From Dysgonamonadaceae bacterium (GTDB taxonomy: Bacteria; Bacteroidota; Bacteroidia; Bacteroidales; Dysgonomonadaceae), in NCBI GenBank assembly GCA_031254645.1, contig JAIRUA010000031.1, forward strand, positions 124,001-188,000: DNA of 64,000 bases, in the 5' to 3' direction. This document shows positions 1 through 7,252 of this stretch, piece after piece. The position numbers and the translations under genes were made by a program. Under the pieces are notes generated by a model. That model saw only the letters and a program-made list of their open reading frames with translations. It ran no database searches and had not been told where the DNA came from. How positions within the stretch are numbered: the first letter of the stretch is position 1; every line of letters begins with the position of its first letter.

Positions 1-8
1 ATATTTAT

Positions 9-16
9 TACTTTTG
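9..16 (+). promoter_or_regulatory. -7 promoter element of the first lipoprotein gene
   Basis: TACTTTTG fits the Bacteroidota -7 consensus TAnnTTTG and lies 40 nt before the chosen ATG at 56. The -33 element would fall outside the window. Confidence 0.45.
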
Positions 17-55
17 TATCTGTATATAATAACAAATAAATTAAATGTTTTGAAT

Positions 56-463
56 ATGAAAAAAATAAACATAGTAATACTATTATTAAGTATCTTATTG
101 ACAGGTTGCAAAGATGAAGATAAAGATAACATCTTGGATTTAAGCAATGGTTTCTTACAGCAAACTGCTTGGGAAGGTACAATTACTTTTCTCCGCGAAA
201 ATGATAGTAGCCAACGAATAATTGGCATATCGTTTATTACAGAAAATACCGGATATTATGAAGATAGTGAAATTTATCCCGATAGGCAATTTCAATTTTC
301 TTATCGTGTGGATGGTAAACTTTTATCTGTAGAGCATCACAGTTTAATTTCCGGAGACTGGTTTTTGGTGGAAATGAATAAAAATAAAGATCAATTAGTT
401 TTCAAACAGAATATTCATTCTCAATTCAATACTAATACATTAAAACTATTTAAGGTATATTAA
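56..463 (+). CDS. hypothetical small lipoprotein (135 aa)
   Basis: I do not recognise the family. The protein begins with a lysine-rich start and a hydrophobic stretch ending in the lipobox LLTGC, so Cys18 should be lipidated and the protein exported. The mature part is polar (KDEDKDN right after the Cys), then predicted beta strands, which resembles the small lipocalin-like lipoproteins common in Bacteroidota; that comparison is only an impression. An upstream in-frame ATG at 14 would bury the signal peptide, so ATG 56 is preferred. It is the first of five exported proteins in the left 3.6 kb and may belong to a surface-associated accessory locus. Confidence 0.6.
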   Translation: MKKINIVILLLSILLTGCKDEDKDNILDLSNGFLQQTAWEGTITFLRENDSSQRIIGISFITENTGYYEDSEIYPDRQFQFSYRVDGKLLSVEHHSLISGDWFLVEMNKNKDQLVFKQNIHSQFNTNTLKLFKVY

Positions 464-510
464 ATAGCTTCCACCGCTGCCACGCAATTGCATCACGTGT
501 GTTATTTGAC

Positions 511-530
511 CGCGCGAAAGGATTCGCGCG
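511..530. repeat. GC-rich hairpin in AT-rich spacer
   Basis: CGCGCGAA and TTCGCGCG pair perfectly across a four-base AGGA loop. There is no U-tract after it, so it is not a classic intrinsic terminator. Its composition contrasts strongly with the flanking AT-rich DNA. Confidence 0.5.
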
Positions 531-567
531 ATAGCAGGGGTTAATTAAAAAACATTCAATGAATTCA

Positions 568-613
568 GCCGCTTGGTTAAGTTTTTAATTATGTTAATTG
601 CTAACCAAGCGGC
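568..613 (+). promoter_or_regulatory. stem-loop just upstream of the outer-membrane protein start
   Basis: GCCGCTTGGTTA (568-579) is exactly complementary to TAACCAAGCGGC (602-613), a 12-bp perfect stem with a 22-nt AT-rich loop. It ends 19 nt before the ATG at 633, so it would lie in the 5' leader and could affect translation or act as a protein site. Function is inferred. Confidence 0.45.
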
Positions 614-632
614 AAAACTTAAAAAAACACAT

Positions 633-1229
633 ATGAAAAAAATACTATTTGTAGGGATTTTATTCTTCTTTTTTGCGAGTACTGTTTTCGCACAAGTTAA
701 TATAGGAGTTACAGCAGGTTTGAATTTTTCAGATAACCTGCATAAACATGCTGATGGTGTAGCTTCAAGCAATAATACTAAAACAGGATTCCGAGCCGGA
801 ATAGTAGCAGATTATAGTATTAATGATAGGTTTTCGATTATTCCTGAACTTTTATTCAGTCAGCTTGGCAGTAAAGGACAGAATAGCTATTTAAGGCTCA
901 ACTATTTGCAATTACCTGTAAATATTGCTTATAAGTTTAATGTAGGAAGTAATTCCAAGTTATTTGCTTTTGCAGGACCATATATAGGCTATGGACTTTC
1001 GGCAAAATTGAGAACAGAGGGAGGCGATTATCTTGATGTTAAATTTGGCTCAAAAAAAGATGATTATAATCCATTTGATTTTGGAGTGAACGTAGGCACA
1101 GGTTTTCAATATAAAAAAGTGTTTATAAAGTGTCAATTCAATCCGGGTTTATATAATTTGAGTAATGAAGATAATCTTTCTTTTAAAAATATTAATCTCG
1201 CAGTTTCTGTTGGTTATTATTTTAAATAA
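633..1229 (+). CDS. outer membrane beta-barrel protein, PorT/OMP_b-brl_2-like
   Basis: The 198-residue product starts with a signal peptide (hydrophobic FFFFAS run, cleavage after VFA-Q) followed by alternating beta strands: GVTAGLNFSD, FRAGIVADYSI, FSIIPELLFSQLG, YLQLPVNIAYKF, LFAFAGPYIGYGL and a C-terminal VGYYFK. This pattern and length match the small eight-stranded barrels of the PorT/outer-membrane beta-barrel family of Bacteroidota. It should sit in the outer membrane; ligand unknown. ATG 633 was chosen over an upstream in-frame codon because the signal peptide starts there. It is followed 15 nt later by a second barrel protein in the same direction, probably co-transcribed. Confidence 0.75.
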   Translation: MKKILFVGILFFFFASTVFAQVNIGVTAGLNFSDNLHKHADGVASSNNTKTGFRAGIVADYSINDRFSIIPELLFSQLGSKGQNSYLRLNYLQLPVNIAYKFNVGSNSKLFAFAGPYIGYGLSAKLRTEGGDYLDVKFGSKKDDYNPFDFGVNVGTGFQYKKVFIKCQFNPGLYNLSNEDNLSFKNINLAVSVGYYFK

Positions 1230-1244
1230 TCCGAAGTTTGGGAT

Positions 1245-1877
1245 ATGAAAAAAGCTATTCTTTCAATTTTCTTTTTGTGCTCTTTCTATTGTACTCTGCA
1301 AGCGCAATTTATTACAGAAGATACAGAAATTGGAGTAACATTTTCGGGATTGGGAATGCACGATGCGGGTCGAAATATAGATAATCTGAAAGATTTATAT
1401 GGAAAAAATAATTTTTCTTTCGGATTTACCTATATTCGCCCAATATCAAAGAGGTTTGATGTGGAAGCAGGTTTCGAGTATAGTAAATATATATATGGTG
1501 TGAATATTCCTAACCCCAATTTTGAAACATTGGAACACTCAATATTTGAAATACCGGTTACTCTTCGTTTTAATTTTTTTCGTTATTTCTTTCTTAATGG
1601 CGGACTGCTTGTTGATATTAATGGCCTGTATAACAGCATTTTTTCTGCTAATGACCATTATCCTACTCATTCCGATCTGTATGGAATAGGAGCGATGTTG
1701 GGCGTTGGTGTGAAGTACGAATTTAAAAATGTCCCTATTGATCTGTTTCTTAATCCGTATTATAAGTATCGTTCATACTCTATGCCTCTATTATCTCTTG
1801 GCTCAAGCGCAGAAATAAAAAACCCTCGAAATACGTTGGAAAATGGATTTAGAGTAGGTGTGGTTTATCGTTTTTGA
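1245..1877 (+). CDS. outer membrane beta-barrel protein (210 aa)
   Basis: A signal peptide (MKKAILSIFF..., cleavage near LQA-Q) is followed by amphipathic strands such as EIGVTFSGLGMH, FSFGFTYIRPIS, FDVEAGFEYSKY, IPVTLRFNFF and ALGVGVKYEF-like segments. The chain ends GVVYRF with a terminal Phe, typical of outer-membrane barrels. It lies 15 nt behind another barrel gene and is probably in the same transcript, so the two may be paralogous subunits or simply clustered surface proteins. No enzymatic motif is visible. Confidence 0.7.
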   Translation: MKKAILSIFFLCSFYCTLQAQFITEDTEIGVTFSGLGMHDAGRNIDNLKDLYGKNNFSFGFTYIRPISKRFDVEAGFEYSKYIYGVNIPNPNFETLEHSIFEIPVTLRFNFFRYFFLNGGLLVDINGLYNSIFSANDHYPTHSDLYGIGAMLGVGVKYEFKNVPIDLFLNPYYKYRSYSMPLLSLGSSAEIKNPRNTLENGFRVGVVYRF

Positions 1878-1948
1878 CTACCGCGATGCGCCAAATTCAG
1901 CTACAACATTGAATAGTCATATAATTCATTAATACAACCGCAAAAAAG

Positions 1949-2647
1949 ATGAAAACAAGAATTATTAAACTAATAGGATACACCATCATCGTTCTTTGCA
2001 TCTTGGCAAGTTGCGACAATGGCGAAGGCTTCACTTATGAACCATATATTCGTGGTCAGGATTGGAGTTGGGGATATATGCATGGAGCAGTTGAACGTCC
2101 ACTAACTGGCGAAAAGATTTCGGTAAGCCATGTGCAACATCCAAGTTTGAAAGGTCGTCAAGGACACAGATATATGTTGCTGCATCGTCCTGATATAGAA
2201 AAGGAAGGGCTATTTCGATATATGTCATTTTGTTTTAATGATAAAGAGGCTTATAATTACGATGTGAATAAAAGAACAAAAGATATGCTACCAAGCCTTT
2301 CTATTCTTCGTCTTACGCTTGTCAATAATTTTTTGGAAGGTACTATCCTCAAAATTGAAGATGGTGATCTGTTTGTGGACTTAGATGGTGGTGGCTTTGA
2401 CCATAATTTCAATTCTTCCATATCAATTGAATTCTATGATAATGCCGATTATGTGGATCATGTGGCGATGAAGCCATTGAGATATGTTCCCGATAAGAAT
2501 AATCCGTTTTTGGTACATTTAGACATTGTTGAGCCTTATACGGGATACACGCCTGCAGTAGTTCTTGAAGGACGCCTCGAAGGAGTTCTCTATCGTGAAG
2601 ACAATCCAGAGGATTATATGATAGTGGATATTAGCTTCGGGATGTAA
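1949..2647 (+). CDS. hypothetical lipoprotein (232 aa)
   Basis: Signal peptide with lipobox LASC (Cys22) followed by the acidic DNGEG. The mature domain has no motif that I recognise; it is rich in aromatic residues and beta-type segments (RYMLLHRPD, FRYMSFCF, LFVDLDGGGFDHNF). It continues the series of exported proteins at the left edge and is followed by another lipoprotein gene after a stem-loop and a fresh promoter motif, so those two are probably separate transcription units. Confidence 0.6.
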   Translation: MKTRIIKLIGYTIIVLCILASCDNGEGFTYEPYIRGQDWSWGYMHGAVERPLTGEKISVSHVQHPSLKGRQGHRYMLLHRPDIEKEGLFRYMSFCFNDKEAYNYDVNKRTKDMLPSLSILRLTLVNNFLEGTILKIEDGDLFVDLDGGGFDHNFNSSISIEFYDNADYVDHVAMKPLRYVPDKNNPFLVHLDIVEPYTGYTPAVVLEGRLEGVLYREDNPEDYMIVDISFGM

Positions 2648-2659
2648 TGATGCAATTTT

Positions 2660-2704
2660 CCTAAGCAGCTATCAAAAATAACTGCTTAGGGATTGCTATC
2701 TTTG
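2660..2704 (+). promoter_or_regulatory. hairpin followed by a -7 promoter element
   Basis: CCTAAGCAG (2660-2668) pairs with CTGCTTAGG (2682-2690), a 9-bp stem, followed at 2697-2704 by TATCTTTG, a perfect Bacteroidota -7 box, 25 nt before the next ATG (2729). The stem occupies the place where the -33 element should be, so it may be the terminator of the upstream lipoprotein gene or an operator. Confidence 0.45.
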
Positions 2705-2728
2705 TACTCATTTTAAACAAATAGAAAT

Positions 2729-3637
2729 ATGAAAAAATTCAAACAATTAATACCACTATTACTCGCCCTTATTATTATAAGTTGCGATAAAAATATTACG
2801 ATAGAAGACAATAGCCCCAAGCTAAGCATAACTTCTTGTATATTAAATCTTGAAACGCCGTATATCATAGTAGAAGTTGCTAATACAAGCAGAATATTAG
2901 ATATCAGAACCTCTGATGATCTTATTGCCAAAGTACGAAGCTACGGCGAGAATCAGTTTATTATTTTTGGAGTTGATGAGGGCGAAGCCATTGTTACTGT
3001 CAACGCTTCTAATGCTGAAAGTGCTATGGAAGTAAAAGTAAGCGTAACAGAGTCTATAGATCGCGTCGTAGTCCACAAGGTTATACAAATCAAATTAGGG
3101 GAAAGTCGACAATTGGGTGATTTACACGATAAACACACCAATGATAACTCTGTTGTCATTGAAATTAATGACCCATCAGTTATTTCAATTCAGGAATCCG
3201 GAAACATAAAAAATATTAAGGCAGATAAATTAGGCGGAACACTTATTTCTTTCACCAAAGATAAATGGATGTATCAAACTTACTATGTGGAGGTAGTGGA
3301 AGAGTATGACTTCCAGATTTTCGGAGGAGGAACCACTTTCTGCATACCACCTGGTGGTATTCCGGGAGAGGTTGGGGGCGGTATAGGGATAATTGTTTCC
3401 GGTAGCGGTATCTATAGTGTAGAAAACTCCAACAGCGAAGTAGCGTTTGTTGAACTAAAAGAGCTTGATAGAGACTTCCATGACATCAGGCACTATAATC
3501 CGGCTATTGTTTGGCTTCTTCACAGAAATGTTGCTGGCACCGCTGTTATTACGATTAAAGACGAAGTTACAGGACAAACGGCTGATGCAAGGTTTGCTGT
3601 CATAATAAGAGAAGAGAATGAGGGTAACTGTTTCTGA
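2729..3637 (+). CDS. lipoprotein with Ig-like segments (302 aa)
   Basis: Lipobox IISC gives lipidated Cys19. Residues about 30-110 form a run of beta strands ending EAIVTVNASNAESAMEVKVSVTES, the look of a bacterial Ig-like (BIG2-type) domain; a second such unit probably covers 115-195. A Gly-rich loop (PPGGIPGEVGGGIG, about residues 207-220) precedes a further strand region ending VTGQTADARFAVIIRE. These features suggest a cell-surface adhesin or structural lipoprotein; no catalytic motif is seen. The domain assignment is by eye. Confidence 0.55.
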   Translation: MKKFKQLIPLLLALIIISCDKNITIEDNSPKLSITSCILNLETPYIIVEVANTSRILDIRTSDDLIAKVRSYGENQFIIFGVDEGEAIVTVNASNAESAMEVKVSVTESIDRVVVHKVIQIKLGESRQLGDLHDKHTNDNSVVIEINDPSVISIQESGNIKNIKADKLGGTLISFTKDKWMYQTYYVEVVEEYDFQIFGGGTTFCIPPGGIPGEVGGGIGIIVSGSGIYSVENSNSEVAFVELKELDRDFHDIRHYNPAIVWLLHRNVAGTAVITIKDEVTGQTADARFAVIIREENEGNCF

Positions 3638-3856
3638 TTTGTGTAATTTTTTTTATCGGTTTACGCGCCTTTGTTTCCTAAAATAAATAGACTTTACAAG
3701 TCTGTTTTAAGCAAAAAAAGGGACTATCCAAAAAACAATGCTGCGTGTTTTAAATTTATCGATTAATTTCATTTACACATATCCCGAATCTTCTAATTCA
3801 CGTCCTCATTAGCACCACAAATATTAAAAAACAGCAAGACATTGATTATCTAAATG
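3638..3856. other. gene-free spacer
   Basis: No open frame longer than about 25 codons is convincing here. The spacer is AT-rich and holds a short segment (GGGACTATCC near 3720) that resembles the edges of decayed insertion sequences, but no inverted partner was found. Confidence 0.3.
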
Positions 3857-3890
3857 AAAGAGTCGAGAAAACAATCTCGGCTCTTTTTTT
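3857..3890 (+). terminator. intrinsic terminator
   Basis: AAAGAGTCGAGA and TCTCGGCTCTTT form a 12-bp stem with one mismatch around a 6-nt loop, followed by a run of T. It would end transcription from the lipoprotein block, although it lies about 220 nt past that gene's stop. Confidence 0.75.
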
Positions 3891-3956
3891 ATCCCTCAAG
3901 CATAAATTTTCAAATACATAAGCACAAAAACTCAAACAAATACGTATAAAATTTTA

Positions 3957-4079
3957 TTTAGATATATATCAAATCAATATTTAGATATATATCAAAGAAT
4001 TTTTTAGATATATATTAAACCAAAACTAAGATATATGTCTAATAGAAAATAGATAAGCATATATGACAAATTAGATAAG
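3957..4079. repeat. array of 17-bp palindromic iterons, 23-bp period
   Basis: TTTAGATATATATCAAA occurs at 3957-3973 and 3980-3996, with one change at 4003-4019 and a diverged copy (CTAAGATATATGTCTAA) at 4026-4042. The start-to-start distance is exactly 23 bp each time. Two further AGATA cores at 4051 and 4073 continue at about 22-bp spacing. The core GATATATATC is palindromic, so each copy could bind a dimer. The array ends about 30 nt before the HU-like gene, which suggests an operator array or phased bending region for that gene; this role is inferred. Confidence 0.8.
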
Positions 4080-4107
4080 TACAAAAATAAATTCAATAAG
4101 CAATAAT

Positions 4108-4503
4108 ATGGCATTTAGATACAGAGTAAAGACCAAACGCGGCGGTATTGGCGATAAATCCGCCAAATATTACGCCGTGCCCATATATTCGGGCGAAATA
4201 AGCAGTCGCCGGTTAGCCCGCGACCTCGCGCGCAGCAGTTCACTTTCCGAAAGTGATGTGATTGCCACGCTCATCGGTTTGTCGGGTTTGATAGAAAAGT
4301 ATTTGCACGAAGGACACAAGGTGCGTCTCGATGGTTTGGGCTTGTTATCGATATCGGCAAGCAGCGAGGGCTTCGACATGCCCGACGAATGTACACCCCG
4401 CCGCGTGAAAGCAAAGAAAATATGTTTCCGCGCCGCTACCGACCTGAAAGCAAATTTGAAATACATTCGCTTTGAACGTGAGAAAAAGGATAAAACAAAA
4501 TAA
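4108..4503 (+). CDS. HU-like DNA-binding protein (HU-HIG family)
   Basis: The 131-residue product starts MAFRYRVKTKRGGIGDKSAKYYA, the N-terminal extension typical of the Bacteroidota 'histone-like' HU-HIG family, and then has the HU fold: helices around residues 30-60 (RLARDLARSSSLSESDVIATLIGL) and strands GHKVRLDGLGLLSISASSEG. It should bind DNA as a dimer and bend it. It is a single gene, directly behind an array of palindromic repeats that may be its own binding sites (autoregulation is inference). ATG 4108 directly follows the AT-rich leader. Confidence 0.85.
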   Translation: MAFRYRVKTKRGGIGDKSAKYYAVPIYSGEISSRRLARDLARSSSLSESDVIATLIGLSGLIEKYLHEGHKVRLDGLGLLSISASSEGFDMPDECTPRRVKAKKICFRAATDLKANLKYIRFEREKKDKTK

Positions 4504-4603
4504 TTACACTTCTTATCTTCATATTTGAACATTTTTCTCTTTATATTATATATATTTGCTATTTTGTTCTCTCTTTTTTTTGTACTTTTGCATAAGATAA
4601 GAT

Positions 4604-4676
4604 GCGCCTCGGCAAAGCTCAATTGAAAATCGACGGAGTAAAACGTAGCCAAATAAATTTGGCTTTGCGCTCGGCT
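4604..4676. repeat. imperfect inverted repeat upstream of pta
   Basis: GCGCCTCGGCAAAGC (about 4604-4618) and GCTTTGCGCTCGGC (about 4663-4676) are imperfect inverse copies about 45 nt apart, overlapping the pta promoter. They could form a long hairpin or a two-site operator. Confidence 0.35.
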
Positions 4677-4689
4677 TTCATTATCTTTG
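4658..4689 (+). promoter_or_regulatory. promoter of pta
   Basis: TTTG (4658-4661), a 20-nt spacer and TATCTTTG (4682-4689) match the Bacteroidota housekeeping promoter (-33 TTTG, -7 TAnnTTTG). The pta ATG follows 57 nt later. Confidence 0.75.
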
Positions 4690-4746
4690 TGCAAATAAAA
4701 GACCAAACCGGTTTTTTCGTCATTAAAAATCAAAAAACAATCATAT

Positions 4747-5754
4747 ATGCATTTATTAAAAAGTATCATCGAACGGGCAAAAGCAAACAAGCAACGCATT
4801 GTCCTTCCCGAAGGAACCGAAAAAAGAACGTTGCAAGCAGCCGATAAGTTGCTTCACGATGGCGTAGCAGAAATTATTCTATTGGGAAATCCGAATAAAA
4901 TTGAGTTGTTAGCAAAAGAATACAACCTTAACCACATCAACAAGGCGACTATCATTGACCCCAAAAATCACGACAAAAAAGAGACGTATGCGCAATTGTT
5001 ATTCGAACTCCGCCGAAACAAAGGAATGACGATTGAGAAAGCACGCGAATTGACAGAAGATCCGCTTTATTTGGCGTGTTTGATGATTAAAAACGGTGAT
5101 GCCGACGGCGAAATTGCCGGTGCGGAAAACACTACAGGTGATGTTCTTCGTCCCGCACTGCAAATCATCAAAACGATGCCGGGCGTAAATGTGGTTTCAG
5201 GTGCGTTTATTATGTTTACCCAAACGCCGCAATATGGCGAAAACGGTACGCTTATTTTTGCCGATTGCGCCGTAATGCCCAATCCCACAGCCGAAGAGCT
5301 GGCATCTATCGCTATTGCATCGGCACAAACGGCGAAAAACATTGTGGGCGTGGAGCCGCGTGTGGCAATGTTGAGCTTTTCGACCAAAGGCAGCGGAAAA
5401 CACGATTTGGTTGATAAAGTAGCGAAAGCCACACAGTTGGCGAAAGAAATTGCACCCGATTTGGCTATTGACGGTGAATTACAAGCGGATGCAGCCCTTG
5501 TTGAATCAGTTGGACAATTGAAAGCACCTGGAAGTCCTGTTGCAGGAAAAGCCAATGTATTGATATTCCCTTCTTTGGAGTCTGCAAATATCGGGTACAA
5601 ACTCGTGCAACGTTTAGGAAACGCCGAAGCCGTAGGTCCAATTCTTCAAGGAATGGCAGCACCGGTAAATGACTTGTCGAGAGGCTGTTCGGTAAGCGAT
5701 ATTTATAATATGGTTGCCATTGCGGCAAATCAAGCAATTGGGATGAAAAAATAA
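4747..5754 (+). CDS. pta: phosphate acetyltransferase
   Basis: Interconverts acetyl-CoA and acetyl phosphate in the cytoplasm; with acetate kinase 1.7 kb downstream it forms the acetate/ATP pathway. At 335 residues it is the short, single-domain (PTA_PTB) form. Visible family features are IVLPEGTEKRTLQAADKLL at the N-terminus, GDADGEIAGAENTTGDVLRPALQII, FADCAVMPNPTAEELA and FPSLESANIGYKLVQRLG near the C-terminus. It has its own promoter, then come a four-helix-bundle gene, a dehydrogenase-like gene and ackA on the same strand, separated by repeat-filled gaps. Confidence 0.95.
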   Translation: MHLLKSIIERAKANKQRIVLPEGTEKRTLQAADKLLHDGVAEIILLGNPNKIELLAKEYNLNHINKATIIDPKNHDKKETYAQLLFELRRNKGMTIEKARELTEDPLYLACLMIKNGDADGEIAGAENTTGDVLRPALQIIKTMPGVNVVSGAFIMFTQTPQYGENGTLIFADCAVMPNPTAEELASIAIASAQTAKNIVGVEPRVAMLSFSTKGSGKHDLVDKVAKATQLAKEIAPDLAIDGELQADAALVESVGQLKAPGSPVAGKANVLIFPSLESANIGYKLVQRLGNAEAVGPILQGMAAPVNDLSRGCSVSDIYNMVAIAANQAIGMKK

Positions 5755-5850
5755 TTGTTGAGTTGTAGAGTTGCTTATTTGTTTATTTGAATGTAAAGCA
5801 AATCATCGTATCAACAAATAAGCAAATAAGCAACTCTACAACTCAACAAT
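5754..5850. repeat. inverted repeat, CAAATAAGC family (C), between pta and next gene
   Basis: Two 36-nt arms (5754-5789 and 5815-5850) are complementary with a single mismatch, loop 25 nt. The left arm overlaps the last base of the pta stop codon and the right arm ends inside the ATG of the next gene, so the repeat fills the intergenic gap exactly. The outer halves (TTGTTGAGTTGTAGAGTTGC) are unique; the inner halves are CAAATAAGC units shared with 6224-6258 and 7253-7407. Confidence 0.85.
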
Positions 5851-6238
5851 GAACTATAGATATTCTTTTGAAAAGTTAGATGTGTGGCAAAAAGCACGTC
5901 AATTGATTATAAAAATTTATAAACTAACAAATAAATATCCGAATGAAGAGAAGTTTGGGCTTGTTTCCCAGATAAGAAGATCCTCAGTTTCTATTACATC
6001 AAATATTGCAGAAGGAACTTCGCGTTCTTCATTAAAAGACCAAATCAGATTTACAGAAATAGCATATGGTTCGACATTAGAACTTTATTGCCAATTAGTA
6101 AGTTCGTTGGATTTAGGATTTCTTTCAGAGAACGATTTTCAAGATATTGATTTAGAACTGAAAGAGATAACAAACAAACTAAATGCGCTAAAAAACAACC
6201 AGACAAAGCGATTGAACGAAAATCAAATCAACAAATAA
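5849..6238 (+). CDS. four-helix-bundle protein (23S rRNA intervening-sequence type)
   Basis: A 129-residue, mostly helical protein with the family hallmarks FEKLDVWQKARQL at the start, GLVSQIRRSSVSITSNIAEGTSR in the middle and YGSTLELYCQLVSSLDLG after it (TIGR02436 type). Members were first found inside intervening sequences of 23S rRNA but are widespread as free-standing genes; some are linked to retroelement systems. The biochemical role is not established. Here the gene sits between pta and a dehydrogenase-like gene, bordered on both sides by CAAATAAGC-type repeats, as if inserted into an acetate operon. Confidence 0.85.
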   Translation: MNYRYSFEKLDVWQKARQLIIKIYKLTNKYPNEEKFGLVSQIRRSSVSITSNIAEGTSRSSLKDQIRFTEIAYGSTLELYCQLVSSLDLGFLSENDFQDIDLELKEITNKLNALKNNQTKRLNENQINK

Positions 6239-6258
6239 GCAAATCAACAAATCAACAG
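6224..6258. repeat. CAAATAAGCAAATC-type repeat, single arm (family C)
   Basis: Tandem units of the form CAAATC/AACAAATAAG overlap the last codons and stop of the four-helix-bundle gene and end 6 nt before the next ATG. No opposite arm is present, so this is half of the structures seen at 5754-5850 and 7253-7407. Confidence 0.6.
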
Positions 6259-6264
6259 CAAAAT

Positions 6265-7245
6265 ATGAGCAAATTAATTATAGAACCTATCGAAAAGTAC
6301 GGCTTAAACATCACTTCCGAAAGCAAGCACAAACCACTTTTCTCGAAAATTGGTGTCGTAGGTGCCGGAAAGGAAGGGCGTAATATCATCAACATCACGG
6401 CTTCGTCAGGAATGGAAGTCGTTTTTATGGAAGAGTCGCAAGAGCGAATCAACTACGTAATGGAAGAACTGAACAAAATGTTTGATCAGAAAATTCAAAA
6501 TTGGGGATTGACACACTCTGAAAAAAAGGTGATAATGAATCGTATCACGCCTACACTGGCTTATGAGGGTTTCAAAGGATGCGATCTTGTTATCGAAGCT
6601 ACACGCTACACCGAAACAGGGCGAAGAAGTACACCATTGCGAAAGAAAGTCTTCAAACACTTAGAGGAAGTCCTCGACCCCGATGCTATTATTGCTACTA
6701 ATGGTTCAATTGTGATTATCAGTGAATTGGCTTCAGGATTGGATCACAAAAATCGTTGCATAAGCCTCTATTTTTCCACCGCCCACACCGATGCACGTAT
6801 TTTAGAAATCATTAGCGGAATGTACACATCGGAAGAAGTGTATAAGAAAATGGATATTTTCGCGCAGCTTATCAACTTCAAACCGCATCGCGTCAGTGAA
6901 AGTAACGGAAATGTGAATATGCGATTGATGGTAGCGATGCTGAATGAAGCGTGTCAGATTTTACAAGAGCGAGTTACTACGATGGAAAATATCGAAGAAA
7001 CATTTACGATTGTTTACGGACAACGTTACGGCATCTTCCATCTTGCTGATATCATTGGTATTGAACGGATTGTAACGCTAATGGAAGCAATGTTCAACGA
7101 ATTTGGGAAAACGCAATACAAACCAAATCCCTTGCTTTGGAAACTCTATCGTTCGCATCAGCTTGGTCAGCGAACGGGCAAAGGTTTTTATATTTACGAT
7201 GAAAATGGTCGTCGGGTTTCAATTAATAAGGTGTTGTTTAATTGA
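6265..7245 (+). CDS. 3-hydroxyacyl-CoA dehydrogenase family protein lacking the catalytic histidine
   Basis: The 326-residue protein has an N-terminal Rossmann fold with GAGKEG at residues 33-38 and a C-terminal 3HCDH domain ending QLGQRTGKGFYIYDENG, as in 3-hydroxybutyryl-CoA dehydrogenases. The usual HFFNP motif with the catalytic His is replaced: the matching segment reads CISLYFSTAHTD, putting Tyr169 at the His position. The partner Glu (Glu181, 12 residues on) and the Asn of the NRL-type motif (Asn218) remain. Classic dehydrogenase activity is therefore doubtful. Placement between pta and ackA suggests a role tied to acyl-CoA or acetate metabolism. ATG 6265 is well placed. Confidence 0.8.
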   Translation: MSKLIIEPIEKYGLNITSESKHKPLFSKIGVVGAGKEGRNIINITASSGMEVVFMEESQERINYVMEELNKMFDQKIQNWGLTHSEKKVIMNRITPTLAYEGFKGCDLVIEATRYTETGRRSTPLRKKVFKHLEEVLDPDAIIATNGSIVIISELASGLDHKNRCISLYFSTAHTDARILEIISGMYTSEEVYKKMDIFAQLINFKPHRVSESNGNVNMRLMVAMLNEACQILQERVTTMENIEETFTIVYGQRYGIFHLADIIGIERIVTLMEAMFNEFGKTQYKPNPLLWKLYRSHQLGQRTGKGFYIYDENGRRVSINKVLFN

Positions 7246-7252
7246 TAATGAG

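Noticed and set aside
3957..4079. Replication origin or plasmid iterons
   Set aside because: No replication initiator gene, no DnaA box and no partition genes nearby; the flanks are chromosomal housekeeping genes. Kept only as an operator-like array.
5849..6238. 23S rRNA intervening sequence
   Set aside because: The protein belongs to that family, but no rRNA sequence surrounds it; it lies in a protein-coding region.
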